64,000 nt of DNA from Marthasterias glacialis (lineage: Eukaryota; Echinodermata; Asteroidea; Forcipulatida; Asteriidae). The DNA is taken from positions 11,997,838-12,061,837 of the forward strand of contig OU452231.1 in NCBI GenBank assembly GCA_911728455.2, written 5' to 3'. The notes below the pieces were generated by a model. It was given only the letters and a program-made list of their open reading frames with translations. It was not told where the DNA came from and did not search any database. Of this stretch, positions 12,401 through 27,400 are shown piece after piece; the first letter of the stretch is position 1, and each line of letters opens with the position of its first letter. The translations under genes were made by a program, and so were the position numbers.

Positions 12401-15400
12401 ATGGGCTCGGAACCCTTCACGAGCAGCCACAGGGTCTGGGTGTCACGATCAAAGTAGTTCTCACCATAAACGCCAGAGCTGACGGAGGGCTGGTATTGGT
12501 CAGCGGGGAGATTGGGATCCTTGGCCTTCCAGGTGAACTCACCAGAGCTGAAATCAGCATTGTTGGGGGTCACGTAGCGATCCTGAAAAACAAGGCGCAT
12601 ATTTGGGTTTCTTACACAATTTTTGAAATAAGTATATCAATAATGTTGGGTTAAAGGGATAATACTTCATTTTTTTTGAAGAGTCAATTCATTCTGATCC
12701 TCTAGTTTTCAATAAACACACAATTAAACCAACTTATAAACATTTCATCAAACTGGATAGTCACAATGTTTGTGTCTTGTTATATATTTTTCTGTCAACT
12801 TAGAAGAGACCAATGGATTTTAATATAGAAGGATAATATATATATGTTTACCTGATAATAAACATCCAATCGTTGTGGATTAGCATACCAGATTCCAATC
12901 ACAACGGCTTGGCTGTCGTCTGAGTTCAGCAGATGGAAACGAAGAGTCTGGGGATTGGTGCTGGTGAAATACACCTCGTACTCCTTCCCAGAGGCAATCA
13001 GGGTATAGAATGTACTGATACGCTCCTGGCATGTATACCTGTCGAAAGGAATACAAGGTAGAGAAATTGAAGGTTTAGGAATTGTAGGGTCTGGGGTTGG
13101 GGTTGGGGTTGGTGAAATACACCTCGTACTCCTTCCCAGAGGCAATCAGGGTATAGAATGTACTGATACGCTCCTGGCATGTATACCTGTAGAAAGGAAT
13201 ACAAGATAGAGAAATTGAAGGTTTAGGAATTGTAAGGTCTGGGGTTGGGGTTGGTGAAATACATCTCAAACTTCTTCCCAGAGGCAATCAGGGTATAAAA
13301 TGTACTGATAGGCTCCTGGCATGTATACCTGTAGAAAGGAATACAAGGTAGAGAAATTGAAGGTTTAGGAATTGTAGGGTCTGGGGTTGGGGTTGGTGAA
13401 ATACACCTCGTACTCCTTCCCAGAGGCAATCAGGGTATAGAATGTACTGATACGCTCCTGGCATGTATACCTGTAGAAAGGAATACAAGATAGAGAAATT
13501 GAAGGTTTAGGAATTGTAGGGTCTGGGGTTGGGGTTGGTGAAATACATCTCAAACTTCTTCCCAGAGGCAATCAGGGTATAAAATGTACTGATAGACTCC
13601 TGGCATGTATACCTGTAGAAAGGAATACAAGGTAGAGAAACTGAAGGTTTAGGAGTTGGAGGTAGAGATGTTGAAGATTTGGGATTGGTACTTAAGGTTA
13701 CTACAGATTCTTCACATACACAGCTTGTGCAGAAATTTGCGGCTAATCTGCAAGCAGAGGATGATGACAGTAAGCACAAACGGCATGGGTAAGATGTTCC
13801 GTGAAATAAGGCCCAGGGTACTTCAAGACATATAAACATGTTATCTTGGTTGGGCTATAACTTACCCATGACACCATCCGTTATCCTGCGGCCCGTTGAT
13901 TAAGTCGACATAGCTGTCACTATACATGGCCAGTGGTGAAAGACGTCGGACTTCAGTATCTCCATCCATGCTCTCTACAATCAACATCATGTGGTCGATA
14001 CCGTGGCATTCATAAGCCTGCCAGACAGCATTCCACTCACATTCATTGTTACTTCCTCTGTAAATACCTAGAGTTATGGACGGGGTGGGAGAGGGGGGAC
14101 ACACAATATACCGTTAGGTCCCGAGTGTTGTCCTTCCAACTAAAAGATAAGTAGATGTCAGATGTTGTTTTTGATTCAAACGGCCACACTAGTTACATCA
14201 ATCCATCAAAAATTGTTGATGGTGAGGGCTTACATAAAGGCACCGGTGTGATCATTTAACCCAGAAAACAATTCTACCCTGCAATGCTTCGTCGGTCAAG
14301 TTCTACTCCACAGAGGAAATCGTCAGAAAAGAAAACAATAGAGCTACAATCCATTATGTAAAAGGATTTTTTTTGTGATGTGTGAGCACTTTTCTGTAGG
14401 TTTTTTTTTTTCTTTCAAAAAACAGCTTTAAAAATTGTGTTTTTTTCTCTTGTTTTTACACTTCACTCACCTTTATTTGGTGCAATATCGTCCGCTTGGA
14501 TGCGTGATCCATCCGGATTGGTCAGCATAACCTTGGGGATACGGTAATCACCAAGACCACGTCGGGCATCACCATCCCACTCAAACTCAGACTGGGAAAT
14601 GACTGTACCCACAGAGCCAAGGAAGGTACCGTCCAAATCACGGATCATTACTTTCTTCAGACCATCACAGTCCATGTCCACACAGTCAGATGGGTTCACA
14701 GAGCTGAAATCAGTTCAAAGGAAAAAAAAACTTACAGGTCTGGGGAATTCAAAGTAGTAATAAACCTCACTCAAATTTCTCTCATTCCTAATTTTATTGT
14801 TCTTAAACTTATTACCCCTGCTCAAAGAATAAAATGTATGTAATGAGTCATGAACTGCCTTATAAAAACACAAGTTAGATGTGGACGAAATTCTCACTTG
14901 ACATTGATTTGGTCTAAAATAACAAATTCCAAGTGGAAAAACATGATCCCATGACAGGAGAGTTTGCTGCCTATTTTCAGCCTGCTCACTTCCAACGACT
15001 TTCAGCATTTTTCAATAATGTCCTTTTCAATAAAAATCATTTACAATAACTTGCGACAACGTGCAGCAGCTTTCAACAACTCTTAAAAACTTCAAACAAC
15101 TTCCTTCTCACAGCTTGCTACAACTGTTTAGAGGTGACTGACCCTGTTTTAGGATTAGTTACATGAATAGGAGTATGAGCCGGGGAGCAGGGGGGCAGTT
15201 GCCCCCCCCCCAAGTTTGGGCAAAACAGTAAGGAAAATTCGGGCAAAGCATATATTCTTTTTAACACTGAGTTGTGGGGACTCCCTATTGTTGTTCTATT
15301 GTGCCCTTTTCTATTGAATGACCTTGTGGGGACAGGGTTTTACAAAGAAAAAAGTTGAGGGGACCTTTGTTCCATTGTATAAATGTTCCCACAATGGTGT

Positions 15401-18400
15401 GTGCCAACCCAATCCCTATGTCACCCTTAACCAAAGAGTCCCTATACGCCTATGGTTAAATGCACAACATTTTTCTCAAGAGCAACACAAAGAAAGCAGC
15501 AACTGCTCTTACCCAAGGTTTGGTCTGTGAATGAATATTTTGCGTTCCTCGTCCACATCTTCAAAGGTCAACCCCGAGGTCGTCATAGGGTGTATTCCGT
15601 CCTCACTTTTCGGATTGGTCATGATCGCAACGTCCTTCTTTCCACAGTGCGAACCAAAACCTCGGAACACTACGTCTGTTTGTTTGAATTAACACAAGGG
15701 ACACAACAGTGGGTAAGGCATTTTTTTTTTCAAACATTATGAAATGGTCAGCAAACAAAATCTACTTGTATGAAACACTTTTGGGGAATGTTCAGATTTA
15801 CTTGAACTGGCCTCTAATTACGTCACCAAGAATGCACAGTTGTCTAGTGGTTAAAACCCGGTTCATACTTCATGTGAATGCGAACGCGAGGCGAAGTTGA
15901 CGTCACTCTACTACATAGGGTCCTTCATCTGGGGTGTAGCGACCAGGAGGGTGTAAGGGGTGTGCCGTCCTTTCAATAATTGTTCCCAGTCTCTAGCCTC
16001 GGCAAGATTTTCCGTAGGAAAGGGCAACCGAAATGAGGGAAACAGTTAACTTCTACTGGAACCTTTCATGGGACATCGAAGTAATGACTATAGGAGCAAG
16101 GGGCATGGAGGCAATAGAGTGTTCCGGCTTTGGCAACAAGCCCTGCCCACACATATTAGTTTATGTACGTTTACGCTGCACGTGTGACCGAGTTTGACCG
16201 AGGTCACATGACCAAATGGCGTGATCTGATTGGTCAATGCGCACAGTTTGATTGACAGGCCGGAACGGTCTATTGCCTCCATTCCTATAGGTATCAGGCC
16301 TGTGCTTATGACACATCCTTGTAGGTATATCCCAATCAATACAAAAACAGTTAAAAAAGAAAGATTTTTGATTAATAGTTATTTTCTTGTTTCATTCCTT
16401 GGTAATGATTTTTCTTGTGCACATTGGGACTTCATTTTTGTTACTTTCATTATTGATAAACTTACCTTCGATTTCGGTCTTTCCATTAATCATAGGGTAA
16501 CTGTTACAACCGTGGAAGGGCTTAAACGGGGAACCGTTAGTCGAGGACAAAAAGGAGGCCCACACAAATCCAGCATGCCCTCCACCTTGGGGTCGTGGAG
16601 CCCTCTGTTTTGAACTTTGACCTGCATTTTCCGGTTGAACCTGAGGTTTGATGTGTTTAAAACCACAAATTAGTTGACAATAATGTACAAGATTATTAAC
16701 AAAATGATTACAGTGTATGAAACTAAAGCCATGTCCAATTTGGCTGCTGAGGCTGCAGCTGTTGCTAAGGGCCGCCTTTACTCCAACACACGGTGATCAA
16801 GCCACATCCATTGATCAAGCCTCAGCCACAGCTGCAAAAGTGTGGAAAATGGCTTTACAAAAATGGCTTTACTCTTGAGTTTGGTATCACCAATCCAATG
16901 ATGGTCGGGCGACTCATGATAAAGATGAAGAGCATAGAACGGCACCGACTTTGTTAAGGACTCAAAGTTGGCCCATCCAACACCAACGTGTCCCCCACCA
17001 GGAGCATAGGGTGCCCTCTGTCTACTGCATGCTTTGGTTTGAGTTCTCTGGAGCAACCTGCCGTTTGTTTTGTTTTCAGGTTTGTGTGTGTGTGCAAAGG
17101 AGGATGAGATCATACCCAGAGAGGACAGCCATGTAGAAAAAAAAAAAGGCAGACAATAGACCTTATGCACATGACGTCATTGGAGTAGGGCGCCCTCGGT
17201 TAGAGGTCAAAAGAAGGCTGCTCATTGGCCCATCCTGTGCGCCGCGCGTACATAAATCTACGTTTCCCATTGTTGCTTCATCGTTTTACCTCTAAGATGG
17301 CGGCGTGATGACGTCAATGCATAAGGTCTATAAATAGGGTAGAGGACTCCTTCTTAACAACTGAACAAAGATCGATCAATGGGAGACTTTTGAGACGTTA
17401 GCGGGCGCCCCAGTAAGCGGTCCTTTTCTATTTATCTCATAATAGAAAAGGACTGCTTACTGGGGCGCCTGCTAACGTCTCAAAAGTCTCCCATTTAGTG
17501 TGAACTGGCTTTTCTCTTGGTTACATTTTCCAGTGAGTTGACCGACCATTCAACAACAAGTGGGGCTGTATGATGGCACATCTGTGCAAAACACTAATTG
17601 TGTGCTTGTGTGTGCGAGCTGTCTATCCGCTGACTACTGAGAATTTAAACAAACGGGATCTGGGTGGTTGGACAGACTGAGGACTTCCTTGTTTCACTTT
17701 CATGAACAAAACCAATGAGAGACTTTGGAACGCTAGGTGGCAGCAGACTTACCAGGTAAATTTCCATTGTTTGCGTAGTTCTGAGCATGCGCAAATTTCC
17801 GACAACAACGGATTTACCTGGTAAGTCTGCTGCCACCTGGTGTCCTCATAAGTCTCCCATTGGGACGTAACTAAAAAAAAAATTTAGGAGGGCAAAGGGA
17901 AGTCCTCAAATTACCAGGTTGACAAACGTGTGTACAATGAATAGATGCATTCATATTTCAAGCTGGCATAGTTTATCAACTATTCAACACCACAGTAGAT
18001 GGTATTGATGGGTCAGACAGTAGGAGGATTAATTATTAGATGTGTTTTCATTTGTTTGGGTATTAGCATTCGTATCGACACACTGATCATGACAATACCA
18101 TGTGTTTACTGCCATTCTGTGTGAGCAGTGAAATGAAATTAACTCAATATAAGCAAGTTCAGATGATTGAAATATTCAATCTTCAATTTTGTGCCCCTGG
18201 AGCAAGTGTTCCAAAATTATTTTAAGTGGAATCTCACACTTTATTATATTAAGAAAATTGAAATATAGAGAAAACAGAAACAACTTTCCCCCTGCTCTTA
18301 TCGTAGCCTAAGCCATCCGCATTAGTCCCATACACATGCTAATACAAGAAATGATAAGAATTCTTGGCTTTTGGGTTTTACTTACAGCATCTGCCGTGCA

Positions 18401-21400
18401 ATCGAATGAGTCACTGACACCAACAATGAGAGACTTCTCGATGCGGACAAACTTGTCCGATGTCTTGTGGGAGAGGGCAGGAGGAGAGAACACTAACGGC
18501 AAGACGGCAATGTTGTTGTCAACGAGTGTCATATCTGTCAGAAGAATACTTGACGACACCTAAAGAGTCACGCAAACAGCAAAAACTAAAATTATGAAGG
18601 GGGTTCTTGTCTATTTGGTTTGATGTTTAGAATTCAATACCGACAGTTGTCTTTTTTTCTGCTGCATTATCCTTAGACTGGTTCCCGGTCCCTACATTGT
18701 TTTCATTCTGACTGAATATAGGGACCGACCGGTAGCGGGTAATGAAAATTAGCATATATCTGGCAGATTTCTGCCATATTTGATGTGAAAAAAGCGGGCA
18801 TATCTCAAAATTTGTTCAAATTTATATTGAAATTACAATACAAAAACTTCTTATATCAACAGTGTCGTATCTTGCCAGTTTTCGAACAAGACGCGTCTAT
18901 ATTTGCAATTTATTTTGTTTTTAATGTTGGCATTGATACTAAATATAAATTGTCGTACCAGGTGGTAGACGCCGTAGTCCCAACACTTGTAGATCAAAAA
19001 CTTGGAGATCTTAGCACATCCTGGTTCACTGGTTATATGCATGTGGATACCATGGAGTGTGGAGTGTCCGACGTTACCGTACCAATCCGTCAGGGGGTTG
19101 GGTGCCTCAAAACACTTCTCTCCCTTGATCTTGAAGGCCACTCTCTCTGAGCCGGCCACGGTGTTGTTGATGAGGACCACCTTGCCCGCTGACTCCACCT
19201 CGATGCCGGCATTCCACATCAGGTTCTCTGATTCAAAGCGGTCTTGGTAGGTTCCGGGGAAGACGACCAGGGTGACGAGATTATGGATGATTTCGTTGTT
19301 GTTCTCCCATACGATAATACCTATTTGAATTGGAAATGATTAAAATATAAATATATACTTAATGTTGTATTCCTTGCATCGGGGATAAAGAACAGTAGGA
19401 TTTAGTTTTACCCCACGCAGATGAAGTGCCCACTGATGTAATCAAATTAAACTGGCCTTTTCACACTAGTCAAACTCTGTGGTCTCAGGGTGAAGACATC
19501 TGCTCCAAAATGCAAAAAGATGTGATTTCAAGTACCACCCGGGGTTATCTGTGGAATTTTTCCTCAACTCAAATCTCAAGAGAAGCAGGGAGTACACAGT
19601 GCTTATCACACATTGCTGCCAGGCAATAACACTGCATTTTGGCCAACAAAATTTTTCAAACACATACTTTCAAAGATTTAGCTGATTTGCTCTTCTGATT
19701 TCCAAGTCCAAATATAATAAAAGAAACAAATTGTTATGGACTTGTAAAAAGATGGACTTTGTACAAAAGTTTGAAAACTCTGCAGACTTGTGGAATTTTT
19801 CCTGTAATTCGATGGTTACACTGGATGACCAAAGTCTAAATAGTGGCTTGGATGAACTTCAAAACGAACCTGGTCCAACGGTGTGATGCACCACGTTATC
19901 TTGCAGAAGTACTCCCTCTGTGCCGTAGACACCGATGGCCGGACTGAAGCCGTTATGGAAGCTGCAACCTTTGACGAAGGACGGGGCAAGTTCATCCACC
20001 TCTCCTACGTCCAAGAAAGCCAGTGAGTAGCGTGGGTCATAGAAGTCGGTGAAACCCTCTTGGCCGGTGTGGAAGAACTGCACATTGGAGATGCGGGCAT
20101 ATCCTGGTGTGATGAGATAAAAATATTGAAAACAATCGTTACTGAATTGATACATTTGTGATTTGTGGAATAGCGGAGTATTATTGACTTGTAAATTTGG
20201 GAAACTCTTACCATCTTAAGTCTTATTCCCTGAATACAAAGGTTTTGTTTCCATGCAACAATTACTACGGTAACCAGCTGATTGCAGGGGCAACCTCACT
20301 TTCAAATGGCAATGCCTTTTCTGAATAAAACAAAACAGCGACATCTAGCTCATTTGTTTATGCCAAGAAATTAAACAATACTGTTTAATTATCAGGCTTT
20401 CGGTCATTTCCACCGACGCATGCAGCGAGTACCCTACAGAGCAGGGTCATGAAAACCACAGCATCACTTCCATGTCATCCATGAATAAGATGAGTACCAA
20501 GGGAATACCTTCCTGACAAAGTTTACCTTTGTATTGAGTTCCAGACTGGAAGAATCGACCGACGAGAACACGTGCTCCATAGGACTCATCAAAGAGGAGG
20601 TCGTAGTCATTTCCTTCTATCTTGATGTTACGGGTCAGGAGGCCGACCTCTGCTGCCAAGATGTAGTCATCCTTGAACTCAGCTAATTGATAACGAGTAA
20701 AAAGATCAAGTATTAAAAGATAATAATGATAATAATCTGGGCATTTATGTAGAGCTTTTACTCAATGTCATCACAATATTTTGACAAAAAACATCCCAAA
20801 CTTACCGATGTGTCTGTACTCAAATGTTCCATTAATCTGGAAGGTAGAAGGGTCAGTGACTGCTACAATGGTGAATGTCTCTGTCTGCCAGGCTTCGTAT
20901 GACGTGGTTGCCACAACGATCTCATCACCAACAACCCAGTCAGTCTCAGCCACCACGGTCAGAGTGTCCTCTCCTGGGGAGACGGTGGCCGACAGCTGGG
21001 TCCAGTAAACAGAGCGGTTCTTGCCATGAAGATCCAGACCACCAAAGACACCTAAAGGGGGGTTGGGGGGGGGCAAAGATAACATTAACTTGATCATTTG
21101 AACCAAGTTGAATAACTTGAAGCCAGTATGTCTCATAATTCAAAACAGCTCTGTATACATATAAAGAAATGAGCACTTTGAGACGTTCATAGATGTAGCA
21201 TCATACACAAATGTGTATTACTTACCAAGAGCTTTGGAGCCAAGGTTAGGCCCGTTAGGCAGCGGCTGGTCCGGAGTGAAGTGATGTCCGTTCAATAAGA
21301 TCTTGATGTCATGTTCAAAGGGATTAGACTCGCTGAATCCGATGATAAGACGCCCACCTTGGATCAGGATGTAGGTGGCTTCAAGCTGATTATCCTGAGA

Positions 21401-24400
21401 GTCTTCAATCTCTAGGTTGCCGTAGATGAACAGTTTGTTCATGGCGGGGAGCTGTACGTCAGCCACCATCCATAGCTCTACAATCAGTATGAAAAACACA
21501 TCAGTTACTTACAACTCTTATCATGATCGTGGAGTTATTTTTAAAGGTACTAAAGGGGTTTCAAATTTAGCTTAAAAGCTTGAGGAAGCCAAAAAATAAA
21601 AATTCATCACACCCTATGGGCGTCTCAGAGCGCTAAGTATTTTTTCCTGCACGGTATGATGAGTTAAGTTTTTGAAGTATGAGACCTGTTCCTTTACATA
21701 GCACCATGTAACGGTTTACAAGGTGCTGTGGCACAATCTGCAGCCGATCAAACCAGGAACACTGGGGCGAACTGCTTCTCTTTGCGATAAGTGCACTGGG
21801 TTCTTTTACGTGCATTACATAACGCACAGGACCTACGGCTTTACGTCCCATCCGAAGGACGCAGCAATAATGGTTAAGTGTCTTGCTTAAGGACACAAGT
21901 GCCACGACCGGGACTCAAACCCACACTCTGCTGATCAGAAACACCAGAGAACAATGAAGATGATAACAAGCAGGCAAACCCTCTCTGGAGATCCATTCAA
22001 AGGTGCCATTCAAAAGAAACTCTCTGTAGATTGAATGACAGCTTGAAGAGATGTCATTTACACCCTGGTTCATACTTAACATGGAAGCAAATGCGAAGCA
22101 AACTCAGAATGACACTAATAAACACTATGCGCTGTTAACACCCACCCACCATGATGCAAGAAAATTCTCTTCGCTTTTGCAATTCCCATGTATTACAAAC
22201 CAGGCTTCTAATGACGTCTGAAAAACCATATAAGAAAATGCCAGTACAGACTTCATGACTTCAACTGACCACGCAAGCAATTATAGAAACCAACCTGGCA
22301 GGATCATGACGTTGTCACCGTCTTTAGGGAGGTTGCCATCGCTGCCACCCCATCCGTCCTCCACGCCTTCCCAGGAGGCTGCTTCAGACCACAGGAGGGA
22401 ATCTCCGGGTCGTCCAACTGGTGGTGGCTCGGGAACAGGTGGGAGACAATCCTTGTAATAGCACTGATAGACATCCAAGTTGACATCACGATTAACCAGA
22501 CTGCTCTCTCCTTTGCCAGAAACTAGACAAAAGAAAGTATGAAAGTGGTCTCTTTTGCTGAAAGTTGTCAGATAACTTCCTACATTGACTAAATAAATTT
22601 CTGAGATTGTATCAAAATTTCTTACTTGGTAAATCTCAAAAAGCAAGTTTGTATATTAACCTGTTTACATCCTTCTACATTGCAATAAACCATAATGTTG
22701 TCATTTTGAAATTTGTCGGGAATGTTACACAGTCCACTGGCCTAATATCCACTTCAATTTTACGTTGATACATTGTGGTGTGTCCCTGGGTTAATGAAAT
22801 TTATTGCAACTGTTTGTCGTGACTATCTGTTCTCTTGTTTTTTTATTCAAAAGTACAATTCCTTAAAACTGACACAGTTTTGTAACCGTAAAAAGAGAGA
22901 AATGACAAAGAACACAAAACTGAAAAACACTTTAGTGTTTTTCAGTTTTCTGTGACACTACCTCAATGAGAAAATCAGCTGGTCAGCCGAAAAGCTGAGT
23001 ACCTTTTCCAAAGCATTTTTTTAACTCTTTAACGTGGCCAAGAAATGTATTGTGACTTACCAATGTAGGTTAATAGTCTGGTGTCATTTTCGAAGTGCCA
23101 ATCTCCATTCTCATCATTGGCGTATGTTGGCACCTCTTCGGTGCTATTCTTGATGACTCCGATCGTTGCAAATTTATCAGGTCGCTGAGTGAAGTTGTGG
23201 TTTATCAGCACAAAGTCCCCCTCCTTGTAGTTATAGAAGCGGGCCTGGTAAGAGATGTTGGTGACGTGGTCCACGTTCTCAAAGAAGAAGTTGTATTCGT
23301 CTCCGTCGATGAGGGTAATCATCCAACCTTCTGGGTGAGTAAGACGCTTCTTGTGGTACGGTATGCGACTGGTCCCATAGGCATTGGTGAAGAGGGTGTC
23401 CTTGTACAGTAGTGAGGATGGGGAGGGTTCATTGAAAGCCAGGCGGTGGAGGCGTATGGTGGTGTCACAGCTAGAGCCTGGTACTGATCCAACACTAAAG
23501 CCAGCATCCACTGCACAATGGTCAGGGTGAAGGTTGGGGTTGCTAGGCAGAACAATGTAGTCTGTGTTCCCTGACAGCGAGCCATCCATGTCCTCAATCC
23601 AGCACTCATGCTCCCACTGGAATGCCACCTTGTTTGGAGAGTTAACAAACTCGAGACCTTGTGTGCGGACTGAGAAACCTCCTTGGTCAACCTTGCAATG
23701 TGCACATGCTCGCAGGCAAGCACATCGACTCTGGTCGAAATTGATTAACTTGGCTCCGTCCACTGTCAAACCGTCACCCTTTGGAGAATGGATACCTGCC
23801 TGTGTGCACTCAGAAGCATCCGAGATGCCACTGTAAGCAATGACAGTTAAATTCTTAACCATGGAGCCACCCTCACCCCATGGGGCATCCACGGTTTGGT
23901 ATTCAACCCCCGCCTTGTCGGCATCTGAGATTACAAAGTCATGGAACTGGATGGCACCGACCTCAACAGCCTCTGCCCCACGCTCTACCTCCCAGGCATA
24001 GAGGGAGTAATACTTGGCCGGCTCTGCCTCCCAGGAATCACATCCACCACCAACCCTCGGGTAGTAGATTGGGAAAATCCACAGGCCATACCAGCCCATG
24101 GCATGAGCAGTGTTGTTGCGGAATTCTCCAAGGGGAACGTTACGGGGACAGATTGATCTGGTGAATGAAGGCCCCTCGGGGTGACTGGGTGCATTGTACC
24201 AGAAACCGAAATGAGATCCGCCAGCCGCCGCATTATGACGGACAATATTATCAGGATTAGTGACCCAATAAGTGGCCGGAGTGATGTCCACATTTAACAG
24301 GCTGCTGCTCGGACGGACAAACACACCAAGATTATACTGGATAATGTTTCCGGTCTCAATACCATCTTCCAAGAAGTAGGCGTGTCCCATGATGTTGTAG

Positions 24401-27400
24401 GCAACGTTGCGTTCCACAAGGAGGTTGTGGACAGCATGAATAGTAACGGCTCGGTTGAAAGTGTGATGGATGCCGCAGCCACGTACATAGGAGCCCGACA
24501 CGTTCCCGTTGAGATGGAAATGAATTGGATAGCGACCCAACCGGAAGGCCTGACCTGCATGAGTGACCTCGACATACTCAATACGACCTTTGACAAGCTG
24601 TTGGTCTTGGTACTTGGCGAACAACATGATCTGTGCACCGAACTGATCACTTCCGGTTTCTTCCCCAAAACGACCAAGGAAGCAGGTCTGAGTGGCAAAT
24701 TGATCTGAAAGATTAAAGGAAATTGAAAACTTTAACTTTAAACATTCTCAACACTTGAACCTTCCAATTCAAGATAAAATAAATACAGTTTAAATGGTTC
24801 TGCATCAGCAAAGCATGAATCAGATTTAAAATAATTGTTGCCCTTTTAGAACATATTTAATTGCACCCCAGACAGTAAACAAAATACAACCGAAAGTTCA
24901 TTATTCAAGCTTTTTCGAAAATAAAGTTCTGTCTCTAGATCAATGCTACACTTCCCCTCTAACTCTCTTTCTAAATTCAAGGTGGGCAAGAATTGTGAGG
25001 TTCCTTTTTCCTTTAGATCATGTACTTACTGGTGTCAAATTCTTCTGGACATGCTTCTATCGTCTCCGTCCACTCTTCCTGTACTGACCCTCGGAACTTG
25101 ACGTTGCGCGTCAGCAGCCCGACCTCGGCGCGCATTTCCAAATCAACGCCCTCAACTGTCTGAGAGATGCCGAGATGCTCGTACACAATTGCTGGTTCAA
25201 TTGTCAGCACTGTCCCATTTGCAGAAACAGCTGAAGGATAACAACAAAATATAAAGTGAAACTACCACAATAAAAAAAAAAAAAGAATACGAACATGAAA
25301 TGGAACAGCAACAATGTCTTTAACCTGTTGCAGCCGGGATTCTTTTCTGCGCACCCTCAGCAGTGGAATTTTTCAAGGGACCTTTGCTCCGGTATTCCGA
25401 AACTACACAATGGCGTCTCTACAAGGCTTCCGTTTTGAGGCAGGGGAAACATTTGCGTGTTAACAGGTCATCCGGCGCCAACTGGTCACACCTCCTACTC
25501 CTGGTAACATTTTCCAGTGAGTTGCAGTGAGAAACCATTCAACTGCACCGGTTGTGTACGATGGCATAACTGTGCACTGAACTCACTCTGTACATGCCTG
25601 TACTTTGAGGATGCATTCACAACATGATATCATATTGCAGGCTGGAACAATGCATCTATAATTCAAAACCACAGTGGCTGATACTGATTGGTCAAACAGC
25701 GGGAGGATTAATGGTTGACATGCTTTAGTAACAATTCAAAGTAATTACATAAATTCCCAACTAGACCATGACCAATGGTCCAAAGTATAGTCAGTTTACT
25801 AGTTCAGTCCTCAGTCCAAAAGAAGATGTTGAAGGGTTGGGGGTGGTTGGGGTTAAAGAAAAAAGCAGTTTTCATACTGAGAGGCTTATTTCACAGACCT
25901 GTGATAAATACGTCTTCATTTTGTCTCTGGCTGTGTCGATGTCCAGTGGATGCGATGACGATTTGATCACCAGCTTTCCAGGTCACAGCCTGTTGAAGAA
26001 CCAGCTGGGTAGAACCAGCGCTAGCCGTCTGGGCCAACCGTGTCCAGGTCACTGGGACAGGCATTCCTGAAAGATATCAACAAAATGTATACTGACTACA
26101 ATGTTTCTTTCAGTCTTTCATTTAAGGAGGTAATACAATATTTGTTCAATACCAACATTAAAGTGAGAATGAGCTGATGTGTCAATACTGGGGTTGGATT
26201 GGGCAATGGAATCTAACAGCTATTTATGCGTGAAATATTTTTGTAAAGGTTGCATTGACGCTGTAAAACTTGACCATGCTTTGGCCACGTTAGTTAAATT
26301 ATCATGATACTGTTTTACAAGGATTACTTCTAATCTTTTATCTATTAAAGAGATACCAGACTATTTGTCCTTCCTGCCTCAGTTTGGTTTTATTAATTCC
26401 AATGGAAGAAAATGAACAAGCCTATCTGACACGCATAACCTTTTAGTCAGCAAAGAGAAAAAATTGCAAATTCAAGTACATTCAGGACAATGTTTTTTTA
26501 ATTATTGGAGGGGTTAAATTTGTCCATTCTTTGATGACATGACTCACCATGAAGGTCCAGAGTGCCGTTCCTGACAGCCAGGGTCTTAGCTCCAAACAGC
26601 GGCAGTTCCTGAGAGCGGACATGGCCGTGCATCATTATGGTAGCCTGATGCTGGAAGGGTTCCTCCTCAGTACCGATCTGGAGGGTACCTCCATCAACGA
26701 TGAGAATATTCTCAGCATGGAGCTCGATGTCTGCCTCATCAAATATCACCATACCACCTGAAAGACACAACAACATCCCAAGTCATCACTTAAAACAGAA
26801 AACAACTTTCTTTATTTATTTGTGAAGTTTGTGTAACCCAGCTCTGGTGGTTTGTACTTCGCATAGCAACTCGATACTCATCTTAACTTGTTGTGAAATC
26901 AAGCTTTGAATGTCCTTGATCAACTAAGCTCCACCCCTGAATGTTTTGACCAATCACAGCCATGAATGCATGCCAAAAGTCTGAAACATAGAAATCCCTT
27001 TTCAAAAAGAAAACAAGCTGCCCACAGTTGGATACCTGTGCGGTGAATTTTGTGTGTAATGTCACTATGTTGGCTCAATATTAACAGACAGAATTGCACA
27101 TGCCCCTACCACATATGCGTCATTGCTGGGTAGTTCATATGGTGGGTTGAGCTTCATAGATCAGTCTATTACTTAGAAATAGAATTCAGACAGTGCTTAA
27201 TGTGTAGTTATCTCTGAGTGTCTGCTTTGCGTCAAGAAGTGTGCACTACCAACAGCTGTAAGGCACTAGAATTCAGCTTTCCCATTGGTCGATATGGATA
27301 ATTTATGTCCACAGGTGACACTAGAGGGCATGCACAGCACACACAGACGCCACAGGAGATCAGCATTCTGCGTTCTATTTCGTTGGTCTATTGTACAAGT

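Noticed and set aside
13075-13571. Several minus-strand open stretches that look like extra exons
   Set aside because: They are the partial exon 53 copies of the tandem array; all lack donors and end in the same stop.
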